From Grammothele lineata (lineage: Eukaryota > Basidiomycota > Agaricomycetes > Polyporales > Polyporaceae), in assembly GCA_002150815.3 (NCBI GenBank), contig NDFF03000381.1, forward strand, positions 620,001-684,000: DNA of 64,000 nucleotides, in the 5' to 3' direction. How positions within the stretch are numbered: the first letter of the stretch is position 1; each line of letters opens with the position of its first letter. The translations under genes were made by a program, and so were the position numbers. Under the pieces are notes generated by a model, which worked only from the letters and a program-made list of their open reading frames with translations, made no database searches and was not told the origin of the DNA. Below, piece after piece: positions 35,370 to 47,310 of this stretch.

Positions 35370-37414
35370 ATGCTCGCGCGCACCTCAGCCTTTCTCCGCA
35401 GACGCGCCCTCTCCTGCCCTCTCTCTGCCTCCGTCTCCTTCTCTCCTCCCATCCGCACCGACCGCACCAATACTCGCAACTTCTTCGCTGCCTCGCGCGC
35501 CATGTCGAGCTTCGTCCAGGTGGGTTTTCTCCTCGGATACTCGTCCAATCCCCTGCTCATCGATGCCGCTTACGCAGGAACCGCACAAGTGAGCATCTTT
35601 CTGGCTAGGCTCACGCCTCCCACTTATCCGCCCTCCACGACCCTTTCCAGGCTTCTCGTGTAAGTGCTATCTACGTCCTAACGCGATTTCGCCCCTCATG
35701 CCCTCGAAGCATCCCAGGCCCTATCGAGGTCACCGATGAGGTACTACGTCCTTCGCGTCTGCTTCTTCGACATCGCCGCTCAGACGACCCGCACCTTTAG
35801 GTTCTCTACGCCAATGCACACCCTTCCATGTCCCACATCTCTCCAGACTTCATCCCAGTGTTTGGCGACTGCATCCGCATGATGAGGCAGGTCCTCTTCA
35901 CCCAGGATGCCCAACCCTTCATCATCGCCGGCTCCGGCACTCTAGGCTGGGATCAAGTACGCTCCCTTCCTTCGCCCCCTTTCGTCTCTTTGCGAGATAT
36001 GTTTCTCAACCACGGCCCTCATTTAGGTCGCCGCAAACCTCGTCGAGCCCGGGGAGAATGTCCTCGTGCTCAACAGTGGCTACTTTGGGGACAGCTTTGC
36101 CGACTGGTGGGTCTGCCCATTTCGCTCCTACCCAAATTTCGTTGTAGAGTAATCCGCGTCCCTGCCACGATGCTGACTATTCTCCATCAGCTTGCGTACG
36201 TATGGCGCCAACGTGGACACCGTCCAGGCGCCATTCGGTGCGGCCGTAGCTCCCGCCGATGTGGAAGCGGCTCTCAAGGCGAAGAAGTACAAGGCGGTCA
36301 CGTTCACCCACGTCGACACTTCCACAGGTCCGCCGGGCCCATATGAGCGCGCGCGAAGCCCGATGTACTAATGTTAGCATTGCAGGCGTGCTTTCGGACG
36401 CGCAGGGCATTGCGGCCGCTGTGAAGCGTGCTTCGCCCGAGACCCTCGTGAGTCAGAGTTGTGCGGTAGCTCAGGCCAAGTTCTCCCGCTGAATTGAGGA
36501 TAGGTTGTTGCCGATGCTGTATGCTCGGTTGCGAGTGAAGAAATCCGCTTCGATGACTGGGGGCTCGATGTCGTTCTTACAGCTAGCCAAAAGGGTCTCA
36601 GCACTCCTCCGGGACTGAGCATCCTCGCCGCCAGTCAGAGGGCCATTAAGGTTGGTGTCGACGCATCTGCGAGATGGCTTCCGGCTAACGCTACCGCCAG
36701 ACCTTCGAGACGAGGAAGAGCCCAGTGACGTCGTACTATGCCAGCTGGAAGAAGTAAGTTCTTGATAGCCTCAGAAATGTGGGAACGATCGCCAACGGAA
36801 TCTCGTTCCTGTTAGGTGGTTGCCAATCATGAATGCATACGAGTCCGGGAACGCGGCGTACTTCGCCACGCCTCCTGTGAACCTCATCTACGCCTTCCAC
36901 GCGTCGCTTTCACAGATAACAAAGCAGGCGCCTTCCCTCGAGGAGCGTTTCCGCCTGCACAAGGAGACGAGCCAGCGCCTGAAGCAGGTTGCCGCCGAGC
37001 TTGGCTTCAAGCAGCTCCCCGTCGAAGACGCAGTCGCCGCGAACGGGATGACTGCGCTCTGGTTCCCCGAGGGTATCGTCGCAGCGGACTTGCTCCCGCC
37101 TCTGGCGAAGAAGGACGTCGTTGTCGCCGCGGGGCTGCACAAGGACTATAAGCGTGCGTTGTTTAATTCCTGGCGATCGACGATCTTGAGCATTGACTCT
37201 AACATCTGATTCTAGTCAAGTACTTCCGTATCGGGTATGTCTTCCTTCGTACTCCTTTCCGTCTACGATCTGCCGTCAATTCAGGACTGACAAGCACTGC
37301 TCTACCAGACACATGGGTGTCACTGCCACGGACAAGCAGCGCGGTGACGTCGACAAGGTTATCGCCGCACTCAAGTCCAGCCTCGCCGAGGCAAAGGCGA
37401 GCAAGAACGCGTAA
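35370..37414 (+). CDS. Alanine-glyoxylate aminotransferase (AGT1/AGXT class)
   Basis: A PLP enzyme converting alanine plus glyoxylate to pyruvate plus glycine, giving glycine and removing glyoxylate. The first ATG (35370) starts an Arg/Ser/Ala-rich presequence (MLARTSAFLRRRALSCPLSA ... NFFAASRA), suggesting mitochondrial import. A second in-frame ATG at 35502 begins MSSFVQ and would yield a cytosolic form. Unusually small exons follow: 35578-35588 (11 nt), 35651-35659 (9 nt) and 35710-35740 (31 nt). Together they spell EPHKLLVIPGPIEVTDE, the conserved start of the fold. Later landmarks are HPSMSHISPDFIPVFGD, AGSGTLGWDQVAANLV, LNSGYFGDSFADC, THVDTSTGVLSDAQGIA, VVADAVCSVASEEIRFDDWG and the PLP lysine in TASQKGLSTPPGLSILA. 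It ends IAALKSSLAEAKASKNA, with no clear PTS1. Confidence 0.93.
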
Positions 37415-38170
37415 GAAAGAAGTCTCGTTTTTCTGTCACTGTAATAGAACACCACCCTCATCGCTGTTGTTGTACGATCATCGCCGCATATCTCCGTCTT
37501 GGGGGTGCTGGCACATAAACCGGAAACGGAACGAAACGAAACGGAAATCTTGACGGACGGAACGGAACGAATCCGCTCCGCTCACGCGCGCCACACGTCG
37601 GCTGCCCTGCATCTGAAATCGCGATAACGCGGTTCGCGGGAGACAGCACCGTGCACGCGTCGATGCGGGCGCAGGAGAGCACGGGCTTGGGCCGCTCTAT
37701 GACCGCCGCGAGGTTGTGAAGAGGGAGCCCAAGTCCCCGACCCCGCGAAGGCAGCTCGGGCCCGAAAGAAAGTAAATGTGATTTCGCGAGTTCATCTCAG
37801 CGGCGCGCATGCTGATCGTCCAGATCACCAGGGAGCGCGTCTCGTTCGGTGACGTCTACACCCGGCAGCGGGCGGGGCTCCGTCGGTCGCCCGCTCCGTC
37901 CTCATGCCCTCGCCGCTATCTCCACCTCACCAGGCTTGGCTGGTCGCAAGCCGCGCAAGGCAGGCCGATGCGCGGGATGTTGCGTTCGCGGACGGCCGTA
38001 GGTGTCGGATCGCGAGGCGATGGGACGGGTAATCGGTCAGGAGAGAGGGTGTATATGCGAAAATCTAGTAGGATAATGTATTTGGTACATGCGAACTACA
38101 CTATGAAGAGAGAACTGCTTGCTTGCCGTTAACCCAGAACCCAGACGCCAACAAAAATCAATGCTGCACA
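37415..38170. other. Intergenic region between convergent genes
   Basis: Contains a short low-complexity stretch of AACGRA-type units (about 37528-37570). No gene is recognised. Confidence 0.5.
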
Positions 38171-41100
38171 TCACGCTGACACAGCGACTTCGCGGTGTTT
38201 GCCCTCGCCGCCCATCCGGTCGTACCACTCCTTGCCAGATGTCGTCGGGGCGATGTAACCAGTGCGGATGACAAAGTCACCGAACCGCTCGCCTTCCAAT
38301 CGCTCAAGCGCATAGTGCTTGATCATGGGGCGCAAGATGGCAAGAATCTCGGGCTCCGTGACAGTTTCTACGGGAAAGGCTTAGTGCACAAAATTCGACA
38401 GGTGGTTATGCGTCTACATACCCCGGTAGATCTTGTTGAGACGCTGGCCATAATAACCACCACCGAGGAGCATCAGGTACGTCCCTGGAGCCTTGCCTAC
38501 GAATGCAACCTCTGAAAGAGACATCAACGCTGCGAAGGTACACGAGACAAAGGGCGCCTACCAGCAAGATATGGTCTCGCACAACCGTTAGGGCAACCAG
38601 TCATACGCATGACGATCGAGTCGTTGCGCAGACCATTCTCTTCGCAAATCTTCTCCACCTTGTCAATGAGGATGGGAAGATACTGCAAGAGTGTGTTAGC
38701 GTCGTAAGATCAGCCGAGGAATCGTTCCTGAACGCACCCTCTCGGACTCGGCCATAGCCAGACCGCACGTAGGGAACGCGACGCAAGCAGATGACGACAG
38801 ACGGAGCCCGGAATACGCGATATTGTCGAGCTTGTACTCAGCGAGTAGACGCTTGATTGTGGGCAGCTCTTCAGTTGGGACGTCTGAGATGATGAGGTGC
38901 TGGTTCGACGTCATACGGAACGTGCCCTTGTGCACCTTCGCGATCTCGCGGATACCTGTCTTGAAATCGCGCCCGGGCTCGTCCTGCACACGGCCGTTCT
39001 CGATGAAACAGGTGAAGTGGTGCCGCCCGTCCTGACCCGTGATCCACCCAAAGTCGTCGACGTTCTTGTCGAACGAGTATGGACGTGCCGGTTGCAGCTT
39101 GTAGCCGAGCAGACGTTCGACCTCGCCCTTGAAGACATCAAGGCCCATACGGTCGATGGTGTACTTCAGCCGCGCGTTCTGTACAAGTCACTGTCAGATG
39201 TAGGGAAGCGAATGCATGTTATGTGAAGACCAACTTTACGGCTGCGAGTGAGAAACACATTAGAAAAAGCATGATTGCAACCAATGAGATCACTCACTCA
39301 GCACGGTTCCCATTATCTCTTTGGACAAGCATAATCTTCTCGGCAACGATGACGCCCTGCTCGACGGTGCAGAAACCGATGACGGAACCGGCGCGAGGGT
39401 ACGTCTTCTTGTTCCCGTGGGTCACACCCATGCCTCCACCGATGGAGACGTTGAAACCAGCGAGTTCACCCTGCTCGTCAACAATGGCGATGAAACCGAC
39501 GTCATTGGCAAAGACGTCCACGTCGTTGTTCGGAGGGATCGCAACGGCGACTTTGAACTGTGGGCGGATCAGAGGAAGCCTGAAGGCAGGTTCAAAAGAC
39601 ATACCTTGCGAGGAAGGTAGAACTCTCCATAGAGGGGCTCGACATCCTTCAACGCATCGCCGGCAACCAACTTCTTGTCTAGCCAGATCTCATGATATGC
39701 GGTCGTGCGAGGGAGAAGGTGCTCGCTGACCCGCTTCGCGAATTCGTACGCCTGGTGGTGAAGTTTTGACAAAGAGGGTACAGTCGAGACGATAACGTTA
39801 CTGTGAAAACTCGTTAAGTATGCACAGTCAGCTCTACAGGTAGGGATACACACCGGTTGACATCACCACACGCAGCGAGAGTGTCGAGCAGCGCCCGATT
39901 GATATCCTGGATCGCAGATTTGAGGTGACGCTTGATGACCCCGTGGAACTGGAACGTCTGGCGCGTCGTGATCTTGAACGTCCCGTTCCCGTGCTCGTCC
40001 GCAATCTGGTCGAGGATGAGCCATTGCTCCGGGCCGCACACGCCCGCAGGCATGCGCACGCGGATCATGAACGAGTACGCGGGCTCTGCGCCCATCACCT
40101 GCCGTTCGTCACGGATATCGCGGTCGTCCTGCTGGTAAATGCCGTGGAACTTGGTCAACTGTGTGTCCGCCGGCGCGAGCGCGCCCGTGCTCGTGTCCTC
40201 GAGCCCCTCCGCGATCGTGCCCCGCAGGTACTGCGACGCAACCTTGATGTGCTCGTTCGTGATCGGCTCGGGCTCCGCCTCGGTCACTTCCACCGCGTCC
40301 ACACCCAGGGCCTTCCAGAGGAGCGGCTCCCAGGCTTTGTAACCCGTCTCGGGACCATCGGCGTCCTGATCGTCGCCAAGCCCGAGGGGGACGAAGCGGA
40401 CAGCACCGAGTTGCTCCAAGCGTACATCGAGGTCTTTGCCTGCCTTGTTATAGTAATGCGCGTCCTCAGGCCGCGGCCAGTAGTGGCTGTCGCCCATGCC
40501 GAAGACGGAAAACCTCGTGTTCGAGAGTGGGCGCTCGCCGCGAGTGGACAGCGCGTTGATGGTCTTCATGAAAGAGCGGGCGTTTTGCGGGAATTCACCT
40601 TGGCCTGCGACCGAGGTGACAAAGACGACGACGTCCTCTTTGGCGAGGTCGTCGATGGACGTGGAGTCCATCGTCGCGACGGTAGTAGCAAGACCGCGGA
40701 GCTTGCCGCGAGTCGCGAGGCGCTTGGCGACCTTCTCAGCTTTACCGCCGTCGGAAGCGTAAAGGACAGTGAGTGGGGGAGCGTCGATGGATGAGAGGAG
40801 GTCATTGTACGCCTGGGCTGCGCGCTGCTTCCGGGCTTGCTTGAGGTTCTCGCCTAAGCTGCCGACAAGCTCCGCGGCAATCTCGGGCTTAGAACGTACG
40901 AGTTGGGAAAGGTGGTTCTGCCTGTCTAGGAACGCCTGGAGCTCGTTCTTGACTGAATCGGAGTCGAGCGAGAACGGCTCCTTGCCGTTACGCTCCTTGT
41001 CCGGGTTCCAGCGGTAGAGGGGCCAGTAGCCGGAATCGACGGCGAGCTTGGTCTCTTTAAGGATCTCGAGCGCAGGTGTCTGCTCTGAAATGTAGGGGAG

Positions 41101-42822
41101 GTAGGCGAGTACAACACTGGGTCCATCGAAGCGATCCGCCTCCATGAGGGCCTGAAGAACCTGCGAGTACGAAGAGTACACCGCCGTACTGGCAACGTAG
41201 ACATCTCCGTGGTTCATGGCATACAGCCCTACATCCTTCTTTCTTCGGTGCGGGTCGACCGTGTTACGCGCGCTGTACGGCGTGCTGTCGAGAATGAGTA
41301 CGTTGACGTTGAGCTTGGAGGAAATGGCGTGGTGCAGGCCGGACGCGCCCAAGTCGTACGCCCAAGCGTCCGAACCGATGATCCACCGGGATAGAGAAGG
41401 TAGCAAGTGTTTCAGGCCAAGAATTTTCTGTGCGGCCGCACTGGTTATCTTCTCGCGCCCTATGGCGGCGACGATCTCGTCCCCAAGCTTCTTACTCTTA
41501 GTCCCGTCGTCCTTGGCGCCGAGCCACCGGCTGAGAAGAGAGTGTACGTCGATGGAGACGGAGGGGTCGCGGAGGAGATCGCGCACCGCGGCGACGAGCT
41601 CTTCGCGATCTTCGATCTCGCCGCGAGCCCTACCGAGTGCGAACTCGGGTGTGGTCGCGGCCTCGCCTTGAGACGCGACGTGTTCCGGCGCATTGAGGAC
41701 GTTTAACCTCTCCGCGAACAGATTGTTGAGCATCTTGGTGTATGCGGCCTCGTGCTTGGGGACGTGCGGTGCAGCTGCTACTGCGTTCACAGACGGGGAC
41801 GGCCCAAGAGAAAGACGCACGGGAGGTGAGTCGGACGCGGCGGCCTGCAAAAGCGCGGACACGTCGTTTTCTGCGACAGAGGCGACGTCTCCGATAACCC
41901 CACTCTGGACTACCGGGAGGGTTTCACGGTCAGCCTGCTGAATCGCGCTGACGACGTCGAGGTAGAGCGGCGTCCATTTCATCGACCAATGCTGAATTTG
42001 CTCGAGGACGATCACCCTGGACACCGAGGACGGGACGGCTGCCAGAATAGCCGCGGAAGGGACGGGCTTAAGGAGCGCTACGTCCGCAAACGAGACACCA
42101 TCAAGTTGTACGTCGAAGGAGACACTCCCAAGAGCGAATACGACCGTTTGAGGCTCTGACGCTCCATGGAGGAAAAGCGGACGAATGGGACGTCGGAGGA
42201 GAGCGACTGTAGCGAGGGCTGCAGACTGGTATGTCTGGAGGAGGGACTCTGGGTCGATTTTCTGCTTGACTTGATCATGCGCGCCGCCGTCAGAAAAGAG
42301 GAACGCAGAAATGCGATCTTCTCCTAGAACGTCTACAGATTCGTCCTGACCGCCCGCATGGAATATATGCAGGACTGCGAGGGATTGGGAGAAGGCGAGC
42401 TTGGACGCAAGGAGCGCGTGGTCGTGCGCTTGTTGTGCTGTGCGAGAGTAGAGGACCAAGGGGAAAGACGAGTGGAGGACGAGGGCATCGGAGAGGTCGG
42501 ATGAGACAGCGACGTGGAAGACGGCGGGGGTGGATGAAAGCTCGGGGAGGTGGAGGAGAAGGGAGTTAAGGGCTTGGGGTCTCGCGAGGGCAGCATAGGA
42601 GAGGAGGCGAGCGGACCGATGGCGGAGGAGGGTCGCACCGGCATCCGCGCCGGCGGGGATAGACTTGACGTTGCGCTTCGGGTTAGGCCCGCTCTCGAGC
42701 GCGTCGAGGGCAGACTGGAAAGGCGATGAACCCGAGGGCAAAAGGGAGACGAGGAGAGCGTCGGAGGCGTGGTAGGCGACGCGCGCGACGGCGGCGAGGG
42801 AGGGAGAGGCAGCGTAGGCCAT
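38171..42822 (-). CDS. MET5: Sulfite reductase (NADPH) beta subunit, siroheme protein
   Basis: Reduces sulfite to sulfide in sulfur assimilation, partnered by the flavoprotein subunit MET10. The main exon (39814-42978 open) gives a pyruvate:ferredoxin-oxidoreductase-like N part, then a flavodoxin domain ([59 protein letters not shown]). The hemoprotein part includes [53 protein letters not shown] and [13 protein letters not shown]. The siroheme/Fe4S4 ligands are in [20 protein letters not shown] (C-X5-C) and [18 protein letters not shown] (C-X3-C). It ends at 38171 with KHREVAVSA. The frame is open upstream of 42822 to 42978, but that extension starts with GTG and has no ATG; either translation begins at the ATG at 42820-42822 or there is a 5' exon ending at the CACTACAG acceptor. 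The identity is certain. Confidence 0.94.
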
Positions 42823-42978
42823 AGTGGGGGGAGAGTGCAAGGGCAGCCTATGGAGAGCCGCGGATTGGGCACGGTCAAAATTGGCGGGAGGAGCTTTGTG
42901 GCGCACCTGGTTCTCGTTGGTTGCAGCTGGGACCTCGAACACGAACTCGTCGGTCGGCGGTGGCTGTAGTGAGGTCAC

Positions 42979-43439
42979 ACCGGCGCGGGAGAGGGAGGGA
43001 CTGGAGAGAAGGGAACAAGAAAATATATTGGAGGGCCCTTATGCTCTGTCATCGTGAATTCGGAATAGCCGGGGGTGCGTAGGATGTCGAACGGACGAGC
43101 TGAGGCTGCTGAGCGATCTCGCGCGAGGCCGAGTGAGCAAACGGTGCGCCTTGCACTCGCCACGCCACGCACTCGCCACGCACTCGCCACAGCACACAAC
43201 ATCGTCGCAATTCGCTTGGCCTTGTTTGGCACTCGGCCCGCTCTCCCCGTCCCCGATCTTCTCGTAACCCTACCCTGGGGTTGACCGGCCGCTAGCGGAC
43301 TTTGAACCTTATCGCTGCAACTGCCCAGCTGCCCGACGCACAGCGGCCACAGGCTCTAGCACTACTCTAGCTCCCGTCCACGCGCCCAAAATCTCCAGCA
43401 TCAAGACTCCCCCCGCCGACGTCCCCTCCCTCATCCGCG
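42979..43439. promoter_or_regulatory. Shared promoter region of MET5 and RPL30
   Basis: Divergent start regions of the sulfite reductase and ribosomal protein genes. It contains three near-tandem copies of GCACTCGCCAC (43153-43190) and pyrimidine-rich tracts before the RPL30 ATG, typical of ribosomal protein genes. Confidence 0.55.
43153..43190 (+). repeat. Three near-tandem copies of GCACTCGCCAC
   Basis: Copies begin at 43153, 43169 and 43180 within the MET5/RPL30 divergent promoter. They may be transcription factor sites or a simple microsatellite-like expansion. Confidence 0.7.
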
Positions 43440-43989
43440 ATGGCCCCCACCAAGAAGTCCAAGGCGGCAAAGTCCTCCGAGTCCATCGCCTCCCGTCTCG
43501 CCCTCGTCGTCAAGTCGGGCAAGTACTCTCTCGGCTACAAGTCTGCTCTCAAGCAGATGCGCAACGGCAAGGGTCCGTACCTTTCTCTTACTCTCTCTCC
43601 GGGGACTGGAGCGTGAGGCTGAGAAGGTCCCTTGTGCTGACCCCCTTTCTCTCCCTCTCTTGATCGTCCGGTCGGTCTCTGCCTTTCCTCCTGTGCTTGG
43701 GTCGTGCCCGTCTCTAGCTAAGCTGGTCCTCATCGCCGGCAACTGCCCCCCGCTCCGCAAGTCCGAGCTGGAGTACTACGCCATGCTCTCCAAGACGTCC
43801 GTGCACCATTTTGCGGGTACAAACGTCGCGCTTGGCACTGCCGCAGGCAAGCTCTTCCGCGTCGGGTACGTCCCTTCTCTTCTCCTCCATCTCCCACCAT
43901 TCTCATTCCCCATACCCCCCAGTGTCATGACCGTCACCGACCCTGGTGACAGCGACCTCCTCACCGTTGCCGAGGGCGCAGCTGCATAA
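43440..43989 (+). CDS. RPL30: 60S ribosomal protein L30 (eL30)
   Basis: Large-subunit ribosomal protein. The ATG at 43440 gives [20 protein letters not shown]. Introns 43573-43717 (145 nt) and 43866-43922 (57 nt) join [40 protein letters not shown] and [20 protein letters not shown], ending [10 protein letters not shown]. Length of about 115 residues and sequence are typical of eL30. The first intron is longer than most in this window. In budding yeast L30 binds its own transcript near the first intron and blocks splicing; whether that occurs here is not shown by the sequence. Confidence 0.96.
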
Positions 43990-44246
43990 AATTATCATAC
44001 CGTACCATGCCATGTACTGCATCTCGCCAGGCGTTTGTATGATTTATGAGATAGCCATGACCACCACCCCCTTGTGCTCCCCTCGTGCCCAGTCCGTGCT
44101 CAGTGCTGTCGCGTCGCCATCTTACACTCTTCAAAGTCACTCAACTGCATCGAGAATGTGCTTCATACCGTATCCGTTGTCCATCGCCGTTCTGGTATTC
44201 ATCGAATGGCGTATCTCAAGAAAGACTAAAAATACAAGCAATAATG

Positions 44247-46001
44247 TTACAACAACGACGGCGACATGCCCAGAATACAACGCGGGCCCTTGCTGGTGTA
44301 ATCAGCTTTTGAGACGTAGTTCTTCCCCGCAGAGTCGTTGAACGCGAGCTGAGCGTCGCATAACCGTCAATCAAGGGCATCTCCAACAGCGCGGCAACAC
44401 TGCATACCTTTGCAACGATACTCGTCCCAAGGAACCCTGCGAGGCCGTCCCCTTTGTCTCGATATTCGGCAAAGTAGTCCGGAACCTTGAGTGCTTTGAT
44501 CTGTCGTGGCTGCACCTCGTTATTCGAGACGTCTGGTGCGCTAAGAATGTACGGAGAGAGCCGGCTAGAGAGCGCTGCCCCAAGACCTGGTAGACACGCA
44601 TAGTCAGTGTTTCGTATTGCAGGATACTTACATGAGCACCACGTACCTTTGATATGATTCGTGATCTCCCCGGTTACCAAAAGACCTTGCCAAATGTACA
44701 TCCGCTGGTCGACGTCCGTCCTCCCAACCGCCTCCCCAACTGCCGCCTGGATTGGCCGGAGGAGCGCCAACTCTTCCTTGTTACGTTGACGAACCCCAGG
44801 AACGTTATCCAAGAGCGTGGGGTCAAACAGTGGCTCACAGAAGCGGTGGCGTTCCTTTCCGAGCGTGAGCTCCATCCCGCGGAACTCGGTCATGACAAGG
44901 TCAAGGGCCTCGAGTTCCTTCGCTCGGGCCTGCTCCGCGGGCTGCGCTTTGGCGTTTGCGCGTCGCTTCATCCCGCTCTCGATGACCGCGCGCTCCTTTC
45001 CCGCGACAACGATCGCGGCGATGTCAGTCACGCCCTCGTCGTCGAGATCCCGCGCGGCCTCGCCCTCGGCGAGCACCTTGATAAGCCCGTTCTGCCAGAC
45101 GTGTTGCGCGAGTTCGAGGAGCGCGGCATGCAGCGCCTCTGATGAAGGCGACGCGTCGGCGGGAGAGAGGGAGGCCATGACGGACGTGTTGGAGCGGAAG
45201 AGGTGTGCGAGGTAGGCAAGGCAGTCAGAAAGACCAACGGGAACAGAGAGACGCGCGAGGGGGACGGCGAAGCCATCGATAATGGGCGCGATGTCGGTGT
45301 GGTCGCGGTCGATGTCAACGACGACACCGGAGAGCTGCGAACCAGAGATGGCGGAGTAGAATTGCGCCATAGGCCGCTCGAGGATGGCGAAGCCGGCGAC
45401 GTTGAACCGCTCGAAGAAGATTTGACACACGCGTTCGTACGCGTCCCGCGAAAGGCCGGCGGCGAGGGAGAGCATGATGGGAGATTCCATCTGAGCGCGA
45501 CGTAGCCTGAGCTGGGTGAAGAGGACGTATTTCCTGGAGGGGGGTTGAGATGGGGAGAAAGGGTAGTCAAGGCCTACGCACCAGAGGGCCTCGGCTTGCG
45601 TATAATCGCTGATATCGTTCTCCGCAAATGGCCAAGATATCACGACGTCTTGTCCTGCTGCGAGCGCGTCGTCGAGTTGTGCACCGACCAAGTAGTCGGT
45701 GACCTTAACTGAACTCGGAGCCGCGGACATCGAAGGCCCTACTGGAGGTAAGCTGGCGCTGGAAGGAGCCATTCAGCATGCATACCAGTCTCCCCATTCG
45801 GCGTTGCGAGATGTCGCCTGAGCCCGACGCGTGCGGGAACTTCCTATGCAGCCTCGTTCAGACCAAGAGCAGACAAAAGCGCACACAACGTACGACTGCA
45901 GGTAGACGAAGGAGGTCATGAAGACCTTGTCCGGCGCGTATGCGAGTCCTGCTCGTCTCAACAATGACAACGGTCGAGTCTCTGAAGTTGTTGCTGCTCA
46001 T
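44247..46001 (-). CDS. ARP9: Actin-related protein 9 (chromatin remodeler subunit)
   Basis: Arp9-type proteins are stable subunits of SWI/SNF and RSC remodelers. The minus-strand ATG at 45999-46001 gives MSSNNFRDSTVVIVETSRTR, the actin-fold start. Two introns follow before VKVTDYLVGAQLDDALAAGQ and DVVISWPFAENDISDYTQAE. A further intron near 45595-45535 leads to KYVLFTQLRLRRAQMESPIM. Landmarks: RVCQIFFERFNVAGFAILER, GVVVDIDRDHTDIAPIIDG, LFDPTLLDNVPGVRQRN, MYIWQGLLVTGEITNHIKG, then after a short intron LGAALSSRLSPYILSAPDV and VPDYFAEYRDKGDGLAGFLG. A final intron joins SIVAK to LAFNDSAGKNYVSKADYTSK, ending GPRCILGMSPSLL at 44247. Retaining that intron would give a different C-terminus. It is convergent with RPL30. 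Confidence 0.88.
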
Positions 46002-46165
46002 GCCGGCGGTGAGTGAGAGGAGGGGATGGTGGCGAGGAGGGAGAGCGATTGGAGAGCGCGTCTCAGGCGCGATCACGCTGCTCGACACGGCCACCTTCGA
46101 GCGCTGGGCGCGTCGCGGTAGTAAGCGTTCACCTTCATCAACTTGTTACGTTTATCCTCCAGAAC

Positions 46166-46369
46166 CTAAAGCTCCAGGAGCGTCGAGCGCGCTTCGAGCC
46201 ACTTGCCGCCAATGTCCAGATGGACGAGATTCTGGACTACGTCTGTGAGCAACGCCAAGCTCTCGGGAGACTCGTTATGCAATGATAGCTCGGTGCTGAG
46301 TGCGAGAGCTGCTAGGCTATGGTACCACGGTACGAAAGCGAGTGCGGCTACTAGTAGTAATACCTGCAT
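46166..46369 (-). pseudogene. Possible gene fragment, unrecognised
   Basis: A 67-codon minus-strand frame with protein-like character (ALALSTELSLHNESPESLAL, then TDVVQNLVHLDIGGKWLEAR) but no complete gene around it. It starts beyond the ARP9 start in the AT-richer stretch. It could be the end of a decayed gene. Low certainty. Confidence 0.25.
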
Positions 46370-46417
46370 TAATACTCTACTTGTGGCTAGTATCCGTATA
46401 GGTCCCGCCGTTAGTCT

Positions 46418-47007
46418 TTACCACGAGCCGTGCGATTCATCCTCGGGCTCCGGCGGCCACTGTCCCGAACCATCTATGAGGCCCGCCAAATCGAGCTGCT
46501 CAAACCGCGCCGCAAATGCGTCGAACCCGATGCTCACTGGCGGTGTCGCAGGGCGGACTGGTGGCACTTGTATGGGCTGTGGTCGCGAGAGCTGTAAAAA
46601 AGTCTCAACCGGTCTCCGGAGGATGATGTACTGCCGACACGTGGTGTGGTCTTGCAAGCTAGAGGGTTGGATGTCCTCCAAGCGTATAGCACTCTCATCT
46701 TCCTCTTCCTCCTCCTCTGACCTTGGCATGTTCATCCGCTTCCACCGGCGTCCCCTTGCAGCAGCCTGGGAAGCACTTGGTGCTCTCCACCATGCTGACC
46801 ATACAGGTGGGCAGAGCAGCATGTATGCTGGTACAAGGTCTCTGGGGAGTACTGGAAGGTCTTTCGGTGCTGGTGGTTCCTTGGGTATTCGAAGTGTTTT
46901 TACAATGCTTGCAAGTGGCTGACTCAATAATCCATGGTGGGCGACTTCAACATGGGCTTGCATTCCTTGTCCAGTTCTCCCAAAGTTTGCAGTGCAATCT
47001 AGAATGA
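46418..47007 (-). CDS. Hypothetical protein exon, Pro-rich with Glu run
   Basis: A frame of about 181 codons on the minus strand, preceded by a good acceptor (ATTCATTCTAG) at about 47008, so it is probably a 3' exon rather than a whole gene. The product has GLLSQPLASIVKTLRIPKEP, a Trp-rich patch (VWSAWWRAPSAS), a basic GRRWKRMNMPR, a run of six Glu, and YIILRRPVETFLQLSRPQPI. No known domain is recognised. The DNA is less GC-rich than the housekeeping block. It may be joined with the small exon set at 47311-47650 as one gene or belong to a decayed mobile element. Confidence 0.35.
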
Positions 47008-47310
47008 ATGGATGTTATGTCATTGGCTCTATCAAGAGGTTACAGGCTGGTCACAAACCTTGAATGGGGCAGAAGAGCACAATTCGAGACAGGTGGCTTA
47101 GGTCAATGTGATCTAAGAGTTCTGCAAGTGTTGTGTGATGTCGCCCTGCACATCTTGGAAGACAACAGGTGTGGGGACCCAGCTAATAATGTAAAATCAG
47201 ACTGCTGAAGATGCACATGCCATAAATCAGACCTACAGGGTTTGTACTCAATGTGGGGTTCTGTTGTCGGCAGTGCTCGTGAAGATGCTAATGAACAAGA
47301 TGTCAGCATC

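Noticed and set aside
42333..42878. 181-codon minus-strand Ser/Pro-rich frame
   Set aside because: Alternative frame of the sulfite reductase gene.
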